From: Tetrahymena elliotti 4EA
Taxonomy: Eukaryota > Ciliophora > Oligohymenophorea > Hymenostomatida > Tetrahymenidae
DNA: 64,000 nucleotides
NCBI GenBank assembly: GCA_000231825.2
Contig: JH720395.1
Span: 16,179-80,178 of the forward strand
Reading direction: 5' to 3'
This document shows positions 49,990 through 61,169 of the stretch, in pieces (position 1 is the first letter of the stretch; each line of letters begins with the position of its first letter). The translations under genes and the position numbers were made by a program. The notes beneath the pieces are model-generated. The model saw nothing but the letters and a program-made list of their open reading frames with translations, was not told the origin of the DNA and did not search any database.

Positions 49990-52900
49990 AAAGAAATATT
50001 AGAATAATAAGTAATTCTACAAATTTAAATTAAACTTGAAAACAACAAATAGAAATTCATGAATGAGCGAGCTATACAAATATAAAAAATTATTTTTACT
50101 ATAATTTAAGAATCAAAGTTTAGAGATTAGAGCATTGTCTTAAGCCAGATACTAATCCATATCCTCCGATTTCACCAATATTATTCTCACTTTTAAATAA
50201 TTATAAAAATATGCAATATTGAATAAAGAAATCTTAGAACAATGAGATATAAATAAAAACTAAAATTAACATTGTAAACAATAAATAAGTATTAGTGAAT
50301 GAAACAGACAAATGTCAAGTAAACACTAATAAATTAGCCATTCAATCAGTCAAACAGATAGTATTGATCAATTTGTAATGAATGAAATTGTTTATTCATA
50401 CAAAAATACTTATTGAAAAACAATTTTTACTATATGAAGAGAGTCAAATTTTAGAGATTAGTGCATAGTGATAAGCATCTACCTAATTCTTACGCGCCAA
50501 TTTCACCAATATTATTGCCACTTTTAAAAATTATAAAAATATTAAGTATTGATTGAATAAAGAGATTAAAGGAATATTAAAAAAATAAAAGTGAATTAAA
50601 CTTGAATGAAAACAAGAAATAAAAATTAATCAAGATCCAAACAAATATCAAGTAATTCTAAATATATTAAAAAGTTATTCATTCAATGCTCAAAAATGAA
50701 ATTGTTTAATTATGCAAAAGCAGATAATTAATTCTGAAAAATTATTTTTACCCTAGGTGAAGAGTAAAATTTTAGAGATTAGAGCATTGTACTAAGCCTA
50801 TACTTAAATCCTATGCACCCATTCCTTCAATATCATTATCGCTTTAAAATTTTTTTTAAAAATATTAAATAAAGTTATATTGGAAGAATGAGAAAAGGGT
50901 AAAAATTGAATTAAATTGTAAAAAGCTAATAAAAGTTAATAAAAAAAAAGGCCAAACAAATATCAAGTAAGCCCAAGTAAATTAGTCAGTTATTTAATTA
51001 ATTACTAATCAATTAACGTCTCAATTATTCAAAAATGCATAATTAATATTAAAAAACTAATTTTACTTGAGAAAAAGAGCCAAATTTTAAAGATAAGAAC
51101 ATTTTGCTATCTCTTATCCTAATTTTTATACTCCTATTTAACCAATTCTATTACTTTATAAAAATAAAAAAAATAGAAAGTATGAAATAAATAAAAGAGA
51201 AAATGTGAGAAAAAATAAAGATGTGAATCAACAAATTTAAAAAATGAAAATAAAAGTTATTGATTGAGCTGATCTAAATATCAATTCAGTGAATCCAAAT
51301 AAATCAATTTACCAGTCAATTCAATATTTTTAAAATTTATTGAAAATGTATAATTGATATTGAACTATTATTTTTACACTAAGCTAAGGCTCAAGGTTTA
51401 GAGATTAGAGCATTGCGCTAAGCTAGATACTAATCCTTATATGGCCATTCTACCAATGATATTCCTACTTTTAAAAATTATAAAATATTTAAAAGAATAA
51501 GTAAAAATGTAAATTAATTTAAAAAACAAAACATATTGATGAATGAGCCAAAAAAATATTATCTCAATAAATTATTCTGTTTTTTATTTAGATCACTCAT
51601 AAATTAAAATCTTTTTTTATTCAAAAATGAATAATTTATATTGAATATTTATTTTTACTCAAAGTTAAGAATCAAAGTTTCAAGACTAGAGCATTTTGCT
51701 AAGCCAATAGATAATCCTGATATCCCAATTTTACCAATATTATTGTAACTTTTAAAAATTGTAAAAATATTTAATCTTGAAAGAAAAGGAAGAAAAAATA
51801 AATCAAATTTGAATACAACAAATATAAAATCATCAATTAGCTATCAATTTTCAAGTAACATAAATAAATGAGGAATTCGTCATTCAGTTGCTCATAAATT
51901 AAAGATTTTATTTATTGAAAAAGAATAGTTAATATTGAAAATCTATTTTTACCCAAGGTAAAGATCCAATTTTTAGAGATTAGGGCATTGTTCTAAACCT
52001 GATCCTAATTCTTCTAGACCCATATCTTCAATATTACAATTACTTTTCAAAAATTATATTAATCAGTGAATAAATTTCATTTTTCAAATACTGAAAAAAG
52101 AAATTTTGAAAGAATTTAGAAAATAGGAGAATTAAATTTTAAGCAACAAATAAAAATTGGGTTAAAAAATATAAAGGAAATCCAAATTAATCAATCAGTG
52201 TCATTCCATAACTAAATATTTGTTAAAAAATTTAATATTGAAAAATAATTTTTACTTTAATTGAAGAGTCAAATCTTCAAGATTAGAGCATTGTGCTAAG
52301 CTAATACTTAATTTTTAAACACCCATACCACCAAATTTATTATGGCTTTAAGAATTTATAAAATTAGAAACTATTTATCAAGTAAATTAATAAAAAGAGA
52401 GAATAAAGATGTGAATTAAATTTAAAAAGCAAATAAAAATCATTTGTTTAGTGAACTGAGCCAAATGTTAATTTAACCCAAATATTAATTTTTCAGTCAG
52501 TAGTGACTCATAAATTTAATCCTTATTTGATTCAAAAAATAAAAAATTAGTATTTCAAAATAATTTTTACTCAAGGTAAAGAAGCAAAGTTTAGAGAGAA
52601 GGGCACTATGTTAAGCTAGATCCCAATCCTTATATTCCCATTTCACCAATATTATTCAACCTTTTAAAAGTTATAGAATATAAAATATTAAAAGAATGAG
52701 AAAAAGATAGATATGTCTATGAAATTTCAAAACAATAAAAAAGTTAATGGATGAGCCAAATATTTTGTAAACCCAAAGAAATAGCCAGTTATTTTGTTAT
52801 TGATTCATTCATTCATAAATTAAAATATTTGTTAATATACAATAGAAGTAGATTACTCTAGGTGAAGAATTAACTTTTAGAGATTTAAGCACTGTGTTAA

Positions 52901-53960
52901 GTAGACGCCTAATCTTTACACACCTGTTTCATCAATATTAACTACACTTTTACAAATTTTTAAATAAATGAAAGAATGAGAAAAAGATAAAAATGTAATT
53001 TAAATTTCAAATAAAAATTAATGAATCTGCAGTTGCTCATCAATTAAATTGTTTATTAATATCATTTAGATATGCTTTATTAATACTAAAAAAATATTTT
53101 TACCCTAAGAAAAGAGTCAAGTTTTAGAGATTATAGCATTGTGTTAAGCTCGATCCTAATTCTTGGAAGCCGACTTTACCAATATTACTTTGACTTTTAA
53201 AAAATTATAAAAATATTAAATAAAGAAAAAACTAAAGAGTCTAGAAGAATATAAAATATAAATTAAATTTAAATAAAAAAAATAAAAATTAATCAGTTAA
53301 AAAAATATCAAGTAAACAAAAATAAATTTATAAGCCTGCCAGTCAGTTAATAAGTTACTAATAAATTAAAGTTTTTATTTATTAGTTCATTCAAAAGTAT
53401 ATTCAAAAACTATGTTTACAAGAGGTCAAGAGTTAAAGTTTAGAGATTAGAGCATTTTATTAAGCACCTACCTAATTCTTATGCACCTATTTTACCAATA
53501 TTCTTGTGTCTTTTAAAAAATAATAAAAATATAAAGTGTTTAAGAAAGAAATATTGAAAGAATAAGAAAAAGATAAAAATAAAATAAAAATTCAACTTGA
53601 AAACAGCAAATTAAAATTAATAAAGTTGCCAAATATCAACGAAACACAAATAGATTAGTTAATACTCTTGCCATTCATGAATTAATTTTTCAAAAAAATT
53701 TAATTAAAAAAACTAAATTTACCTAATTGAAGAGCAAATGTTGAGGATTAGATTATTTTTTAAAGAGGAATGAATAAAATTACTTCAAATCCACATCTAG
53801 GATTAAATGTGAAGATAAATTAGAGCTGAGTAACTTTTAATAAAAAAATGTTAAAATATATATTAACCTCTAAAAAATTTAGATTACATCAGTTAGATTT
53901 GTAAACTATTTTATGTTCTATTTTAGCATTTTTTTAAATTTATTTATAATTTAATTGAAT
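49990..53960. repeat. Array 2 of the ~300-bp repeat family
   Basis: About twelve units at fairly regular 250-330 bp spacing, with cores near 50,121, 50,453, 50,771, 51,087, 51,399, 51,681, 51,975, 52,275, 52,590, 52,879, 53,125 and 53,441. The unit order and private variants match array 1 (for example the TAGAGAGAAGGGCACTATG unit near 52,590 and its mate near 44,730), so the arrays arose by block duplication rather than unit-by-unit spread. It ends in the same AAGAGGAATGAATAAAATTA border as array 4. Confidence 0.9.
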
Positions 53961-54897
53961 TTTAATTAATAAATAAATAATTAAAATATGAAACATTTAA
54001 TTCACTTTTTTAATAACTGACCACAGAACAAGAAAGCTCCTCTGTAGTGCAAAAGCCTCTATGTAGTGCAAAAGCCAACAAAAAAATGATACTAAAAAAT
54101 CTAGAAAGAAAAAGAATTACTGAATAAGCAAAATCAGAAAAACAAATAAAACTCATTTCTATAATTTTATTTTCCTATTTTTTATGAAAAAAAATGAAAC
54201 TACAAGCAAAATATTTTATTTATGAAAATAAACTAACTTGAAAATTGCAAATTTATGAAATAATAAAAAATAATATTAAGTTTATTTTGTTTGTTGTGTC
54301 ATTAAAGTTTTTAATTATTGCTGTAAAATTATTATCTCTGACCAGATAGTTATTCATTAGGTTTTTAATAAAAGTGAAAGGCTAGTAAGACAAGTTCATC
54401 AAAAAAATAATCAAATTATAATCATCTTAACATATAATTAGATAGACAACATAATAGGTTTTAAATTATATTTAATCAGTATAATTAAAATATTTAAAAC
54501 TTGAGGCTTATTAAGAACATATAAATAGGATCAAAAATTTAAAGTAATTTAAAAAGCTTTTCCTATCTATTTAGATACAAAATTAATACCATAACACCCA
54601 TCCACAGTTAAGATTGGTAAGGTAAATACTTTGAGAAACTCTTAATTAAGATCAAATTAGAAAATTCTAATTTTTTTTACCCACCAGATATTCAATCTTT
54701 GATTGCTGCAAATAGATTAACAAGTTTTTAATGTGTATTTATCTGGTAATTATCTGTATTGCTTATTTTTTTTTCCTGACCCGATTTTTAGATCAGGTAA
54801 AATAAATAAATACCTTTAAAAATCCAAGTATCCTTTTTAAAATAAAATAATTAATTAAATCAAAAATTATAAAAAACTAACAAGAAGATTTGAAAAA
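53961..54897 (+). repeat. Duplicated flank upstream of secreted-protein gene 2
   Basis: Matches the upstream flanks of the other two secreted-protein genes, including the promoter-proximal 250 bp up to TTTGAAAAAATG. It contains a small direct duplication, two copies of GTAGTGCAAAAGCC at about 54,044-54,077. Confidence 0.8.
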
Positions 54898-55230
54898 ATG
54901 AAAATTGCTTTGATTCTTATTTCCTTAATATCTTTAGTGAGCTTTTTTACTATTAGCTAGATTAAAACAAATGAAAGTCTTAGATCTGACATTTCTAATT
55001 GTTCCAACTATTTTGTCAATCCAATATACAAATTTATTAAGTTGACTAATTCTTGCAAAACAAATGTGGTATTTTAATTCTCAGCAACTGCTACTTTCCC
55101 TGACAAAACTTAAGATTTTAGCTATAAATCTAAATGCCTTTAGCAAGGAGAAAGCTAAGTATTTGAATTCGGTGTAGAAAGTTCTGTTGGTTCTTTTAAT
55201 GTAATTGATGGTCTAGAAACATAATGCTGA
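54898..55230 (+). CDS. Small secreted four-cysteine protein, paralogue 2
   Basis: Single exon, 333 nt, 110 residues, start MKIALILISLISLVSFFTIS, again a signal peptide followed by QIKTNESLRSD. The four cysteines are kept (SNCSNYF, NSCKTN, SKCLQQG, terminal TQC), but the middle is the most diverged of the three: two extra residues between the first two cysteines, and YKFIKLTNS replaces the QMxNx segment of the others. Signal peptide and 5' flank are more alike than the mature part, which hints at relaxed or diversifying change after secretion. Function unknown; no known family recognised. Confidence 0.86.
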
Positions 55231-56560
55231 GAAGGATAATTAATAAAGCTTCTTTTATTAGTAGTTTGTTAGTAATATAAATATATATAATATATTTTTT
55301 TTATAAAAAATAAAAAACTATAAAATTTAAAATGTTTTTTCATTCAAAAATTCATTTGTTTTTCTTTTATTTAAAAATATTTTTTATTCACTCATCAAAC
55401 TTTTCATTCTCAAACCACAAAATTCACAAAATCAAAATATGTATTTTATTTTGGAATTTTAATTTTCTTTATCACTATTTCTTTTACTAAGTATACCTTA
55501 AAGTTAAATATTAAGAAATATTAAATTATTTATTCTATTATATTTACCAATAATAAAGTTTTATTACCTTTTAAGATGATTATTAAACAAAACTGTAAAA
55601 CAAAGCACCAAATTAAAAAACTTGTTAAATGGGTTGAGCTGGCTTATAATTAGTTGTGCTTAGCTAATAAATTTGTAAGAATACATATAAAAAACAAATC
55701 TTAAACTGTTATGATGTAAGTGTCTTAAAAATAAATTAAATAAACAACAAAATAATGAAAATATATTATGTTATGAGGTAGAGATACAAATGAAATTTAA
55801 AATGTATTGCTGCTCTTAGGGAGTAATAATAAATGAATTTATTTTAGTTCATTTAAAATTTTAAAAAGGAGTAATGAACCAATATACCAATTTATGAAAT
55901 ATAATCTAAAGATAAACCTTAGGGGGTGGTAGTTATAGGAGATACTAGGTGATCAAAATTTGACTTTTATAACTACCAGTTTTATGTATTTTGGTCACCT
56001 GTCTCCTATAACTACCACCCCCCAAACCTTATCTATTTTATTTTTTGTGGCATATTTTAATTAATGATTCCCTATTTATATATTATTTTCTCTGGTCAGA
56101 TACTACTTAGTTGAGAGTGCAGATCTTTTAATAAAATATCCTATTCAATTAATTTTAGAATTTAATAACTGAGAAGAATAAAAATTGTATTTTTATTTCT
56201 CATCAGAAATTTTTTATACTTACTTATTTTTGATTGCACTTTTAAAAAGTTTTAAAAGGAGTGTAATATTCTCTTCTCAACTAAAAAAATGGATAAGTTT
56301 AAACAAAACTGAGTTAAAATTTATAATTAGAAATATTTTAAAGTTTTCCAACTCAAAAATAATTTATTTAAACCACTTTATTTTAAATTTTCATTTTTTA
56401 TTATGTAAAGCTCATTGGAGCACATTAAAAAACATTGTGATCTTTCTTTAATCCTTAAAATTTGATCTTAGAGAGCTTTCTTTCAAATCACATTTTATAA
56501 ATTTTTAGATAGATGAGCTACAGTAAATTAATTTGTCAATGGTAGTGACCCATAACTTTA
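55231..56560. repeat. Duplicated 3' flank of secreted-protein gene 2
   Basis: AT-rich block sharing TTAAACTGTTATGATGTAAG, GCTCTTAGGGAGTAATAAT and CTGGTCAGATACTACTTAG with about 46,280-46,530 and 59,520-59,810. It is interrupted by the 102-bp palindromic insertion described separately. No gene seen; the short standard-code frame at 56,185-56,451 lies within the repeated flank and is not conserved as protein. Confidence 0.75.
55922..56023. mobile_element. 102-bp palindromic MITE-like insertion with 8-bp target duplication
   Basis: The element begins GGGGGTGGTAGTTATAGGAG and ends with the inverse (CTCCTATAACTACCACCCCC plus one extra C): perfect terminal inverted repeats of about 21 bp, extended by AGGTGATCAAAAT / ATTTTGGTCACCT into a near-complete hairpin. 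It is flanked by identical 8-bp AAACCTTA copies (55,914-55,921 and 56,024-56,031). The matching blocks near 46,457 and 59,727 lack it and read AAACCTGAT-TATTTTA-like sequence once, the expected empty site. High G/C ends in AT-rich DNA also mark it as foreign. The 8-bp duplication is the size made by hAT-type transposases; no transposase is encoded, so mobilisation would be in trans. Confidence 0.85.
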
Positions 56561-57479
56561 ATTCTAATTTTATTCAAAAATGAACAATTAATATTTAACA
56601 ATTATTATTACTCTAAGTAAAGAGCTTAGAGATTAGAGGTTAGAGCACAGTGTGAAGCTAAATCCTAATTCTTATATTCCCTTTTAGCCAATATTACTAA
56701 AACTTTAGAAGGTTATAAAATATAAACTATTATTAGACAGTAATTTAGTAGGAGACTCATAAACTAAAATTTTTAAAAAATGCACAGTCTATATTGAGAG
56801 AATATTTTTACTCTAGATGAAGAATCAAAGTTTAGAGATTAGAGCTTTATGCAAAGCCAATTCCTAATCTTTATATACTTGTTTCACCTATATTATCTCC
56901 GCTTTTAAAAATAAAAATAAATAATAAGATTTTGAAAGAATGAGAAAAAGATAAAAGTGTAAATTAAATTTCAACACTCAAATAAAAATTAACGAGTTGC
57001 TCATAAATTAAAGTCTTTATTTATTCATTCAAAAATATATTGAAAAACTATTTTTACAAGTAGCCAAGAGTTAAAGGATAAATATTAAAGTATTTTGCTA
57101 AGCACTTAATCAATTCTTATGCACTTTTTTTAACAATATTATTGTCCACTTTTAAAAAATAACAAAAATATCAAGTAGTTTAATAAAGAATATATTGAAA
57201 GAATAAGAAAAACATAAAAATCTGAATTAAATTCGAAAGTAACAGATAAAAATTAATTGATGTGTTAAGCAAATATCACTTAAAAATAAATAAATTAGTA
57301 AATAATTCTATCTTTCAAGATTAATATAAAAAAACTATTTTTACCTAATTTAAGTGTCGATGTTTCAGATTAGAAGAATGAATAAAATACCTCAAATCCA
57401 CATCTAGATTAAATTAGGAGATAAATTAGAGCTTTATAAATTTTAATAGATAGATTTAAAAATAAATATCCTTTAAAAA
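56561..57479. repeat. Array 3 of the ~300-bp repeat family (short)
   Basis: Three recognisable cores near 56,630, 56,833 and 57,080 (the last degenerate: AAAGTATTTTGCTAAGC) and the same terminal border (AATAAAATACCTCAAATCCACATCTAGATTAAAT) as the other arrays. It appears to be a contracted version. Confidence 0.8.
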
Positions 57480-58724
57480 ATGATTGCATCACTTAGATTT
57501 GTAAATTATTTTATGTTCTTTTTTAACATCTTTTTATTATTAATTAAATTGAAGGTGAATCAATAAGCTAAATTTCTGAAAAATATGAAGAGAAATATCT
57601 AATTTTTTCTATACAAAATTTAGATTTTAATATTTTAATGAGAAACAAATGAGTTAAGTTTTTTTAATAAGATTTAATATCTTATTCCTACAATTTTATA
57701 ATTTAAAATAATAATATGGATAATTCTAAATAGTGAACTATTTTTAAATTTATCACAAAAAAAATTTTTTTTTTCTAATAAAATGATTGATCAAAAAATG
57801 TAGATTTTTTATTCAAAATTTTTAACTTGAAATGCTATGTTTAATCCTAATTTATTTCTTATTATTTTTCGTTCTATAAAATTTTTTTTCATTTTTATTT
57901 AACAATTTTTTAATTAGAGAGCAACAAAAAAATGAATCAGCTAGCCACAAAGATAACTTTTAAATATTTAAATTATTTTTAGATTCACTATAAATGATTT
58001 TATTTATGAAAATAAACAAATTTAACAATTATTTGCAAAGTTATGAAATTATTTAAAAAAATCATATTAAATTTATTTGATTTGTTATGTTATTAGAGTT
58101 TTGAATTGCTGATCAAAATACAATATATAATCTCTGACCAGATAATTATTCATTAGGTTGACTAATTTTTTTATTAAAGAAAAGGATTGTAAGATTATTT
58201 TATCTACAAAATAATCAAATCCCAGTCATCTTAACAACTAATAAGATAGATAGCTTTTAGATTTTAAACAATATTTATTCAAAAAAACTAAAATATTTTA
58301 AACTTGAGGTTTATTAAGAATATATAAATATGATCAAATATTTAAGAAATTTTAAAAGTTTTTTCCTATCCATTTAGTTAAAATATTAATACTTTAACGC
58401 CCATCCACAGTTAATTAGATAGCTAGTGTATATACTTTGAGAAACTCTATATACTTTGAGAAACTCTTAATTAAGATCAAATTAGGAAATTTTAATTTTT
58501 TTACCCTACCAAATATTCAATCTTTGATTACTGCAAATATATTAATAAGTTTTTAATGTGTCTTTATGTGGTAATTATCTGTATTGTTTATTTATTTTTT
58601 TCCTGACCTGATTTTTAGATAAGGAAATATCAATAGATGTCTTTAAAAATCCAAGTATCCTTTTTAAAATAAAATAATTAATTAAATCAAAAATTATAAA
58701 AAACTAATAAGAAGATTTGAAAAA
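57480..58724 (+). repeat. Duplicated flank upstream of secreted-protein gene 3
   Basis: Matches the upstream flanks of the other two secreted-protein genes up to the start codon. It carries a local direct duplication of ATATACTTTGAGAAACTCT at about 58,430-58,467 not found in the other copies. Confidence 0.8.
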
Positions 58725-59051
58725 ATGAAAACTGCTTTGATACTTATTTCCTTAATATCTTTAGTGAGCTTTTTTACTATCAGCTAGATTAAAACAACTG
58801 AAAGTCTTAGATCTGACAGTTCTAATTGTTACGGCTTTTCACTCAATCCAGCATTTGCTCAGATGTTTAATTAGTGCAAAGTAAATATGTCATATTAATT
58901 CTCAGTTACTGCTACTTTCCCTGGCAAAACTTAAGCTTATAGCTTTGTAACTCAATGCCTTGTCCCAGGATAAAGCTAATTATTTGAGTTAGATTCTGAA
59001 AGTGCCCAAGGTATTTTTAATCTAAATGTTAATTCACAAACTCAATGCTGA
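58725..59051 (+). CDS. Small secreted four-cysteine protein, paralogue 3
   Basis: Single exon, 327 nt, 108 residues, start MKTALILISLISLVSFFTIS. It is closest to paralogue 1 in the mature part (NCYGFSLNPAFAQMFNQCKV and QCLVPGQSQLFELDSESAQG) and to paralogue 2 in the signal-peptide end and the QIKT start of the mature chain. Four cysteines conserved, the last residue again Cys. It sits in the block that repeats the paralogue 1 block 11.1 kb away, so the pair arose by segmental duplication. Expected to be secreted; function unknown. Confidence 0.87.
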
Positions 59052-61169
59052 GAAGATGAATTTAAAAAACTTCTATATTAGTAGTTAGTTTTATATGTAT
59101 ATATATATTTTTTTATAAAAAATAACAATCCTATGAAATTAAAAACTAAACTGTTTTTTCATTTAAACATTTATTACTTTTTCTTTTATTTAATAATAAT
59201 TTTAATTCATTTATCAAACTTTTCATTCTCAAACGCAAATTTCACAAAATAAATAATGTTGCATTTTATTTTGGAATGTTAATTTTCTTTATCACTATTT
59301 CTTTTACGAAGTAGAACTAAAGTTTAATACTAAGAAATATTGAATTATTTATTCTATTATATTTACCAATAATAAAGTCTTATTATGTATTAAGATATTA
59401 TTTTTTAAATAAAATTATAAAGAAATACACCAATTTAAAAACTTGTTAAATGGGCATAGCTAGCTTATAATTAGGATTGTTTACCTAATGAAATTGTAAG
59501 AATACATATTAAAAACAAATCTTAAACTGTTATGATGTGAGTATCTGAAAATAAAATTAAAAAAACAACAAAATATAAAAATATATTATGCAATGAGGTA
59601 GAGACGCAAATGGAATTTTAAATGTATTGTAGCTCTTAGGGTGTAATGATAAATGAATTTTCTCTATCTCACTGAAAGTTTATAAAAAGAACTAACGAGC
59701 TAATTTATGTAATATAATTAAAAGATAAACCTGATCTATTTTATTTGTGGTATAATTTCATTAATAACTACCTATTTATATATTATTATCTCTGGTCAGA
59801 TATTATTTTGATTAGATTGAAGACCCTTTTAATAAAATATCCTATTCAAGTAATCTTAGACTTTAATATCAGATAAGTAAGAAAGAAAAAAATTTTATTT
59901 TGGTTTCTCCACAGATATTTTTTTATGCTTACCTATTTTTGATTGCGCTTTTATAAAATGTCAAAAGGAGTATATTTTTATATTGTCACATAAAAACATG
60001 TAGAAGTTTAAATCAAATTTAGTTAAAATTTCTATTTGTAAATATTTTGAAATTAAATAATGCAAAAATTACTCAGTTAAACTACTTTATTTCAAATAAT
60101 TTTCATTTTTTTTATTATGAAAAGCTTATTTAATGCATTAAAAAACATTATGATTTTTCTTTAATCTGTAAACTAATCTTAGATGGCTTTCTTTCAAATT
60201 ACTTTTGATAATTTTTTAAATAGATGAGCTACTTTAAATTTGGATTCTGTAATTATTAATTAAATGTAATTACCTCTAATTCCTTACATCCGATTTGAGT
60301 GTAAATGCTTTGATATTTGGCCTAGTCAAAGATCCAAAGATTAATTTAGTACTTTGAAATATAATACTGCTAATAATTACTTTTATTAAATGTTATACCT
60401 TTGTAAAATCAATAAATAAACATTTTTGTTTCCTTTTATCAAAATTTGATTTTAATAGTATTAAATCCCTAAACTAGTATCATAATATCTTAGTTTATGG
60501 TTTTTTATTAATATCCATAAGATATATATATATATCTATAGTTGTTTGCAAAACCCCCATTAAATTAAATCATCACTAATAGTATAATGAAAAATTTTAA
60601 AAAAATGTTAATTTTGTATAAAGTTTTTAATATGGATAAATATATTAAATACTACTAAATGAATTAAATTTTAATTTTTTAAAATTTATTATAAAAATGA
60701 GTAATGACCTATTGATTTTTCAATTCTGATTTCAGAGGTCACTTTTCCCTTTATTTTTCATAGCTTTAAAAAAAATAAGTTTTAATAATTTAAAAAAGAT
60801 TTCATGTGACTATCTTTAGTATGAAATGAGTATTTCAAAAGGAATATGATAATCTAACTAATCTTTTTATTTTGAATAGCTTTAATCTTAATCTTTCTTT
60901 TTCTTTTTCACAGATATTATTGTGACTTTTAAAAAATCATAAAAATAAATATAAAATATTAATTAAATAAAGAAATATTCGTAGAATAATAAGCTAATTC
61001 TACAAATTTAAATTAAACTTGAAAACAACAAATAGAAATTCATGAATGAGTTATACAAAAATAAATAAACTCAAAAAAACCAATAGCAACTAGCAATAAA
61101 TAAATAGATTTAACAAAAAAATATACAGTCAGTTGCTCATAAATTAAAGTCTTTATTTCTTGAAAACTA
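59052..61169. repeat. Duplicated flank and spacer after secreted-protein gene 3
   Basis: AT-rich block collinear with about 47,936-50,100, lacking the insertion that carries the gene relic at 48,845. No gene seen. It leads into array 4 in the same way that the paralogue 1 block leads into array 2. Confidence 0.75.
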
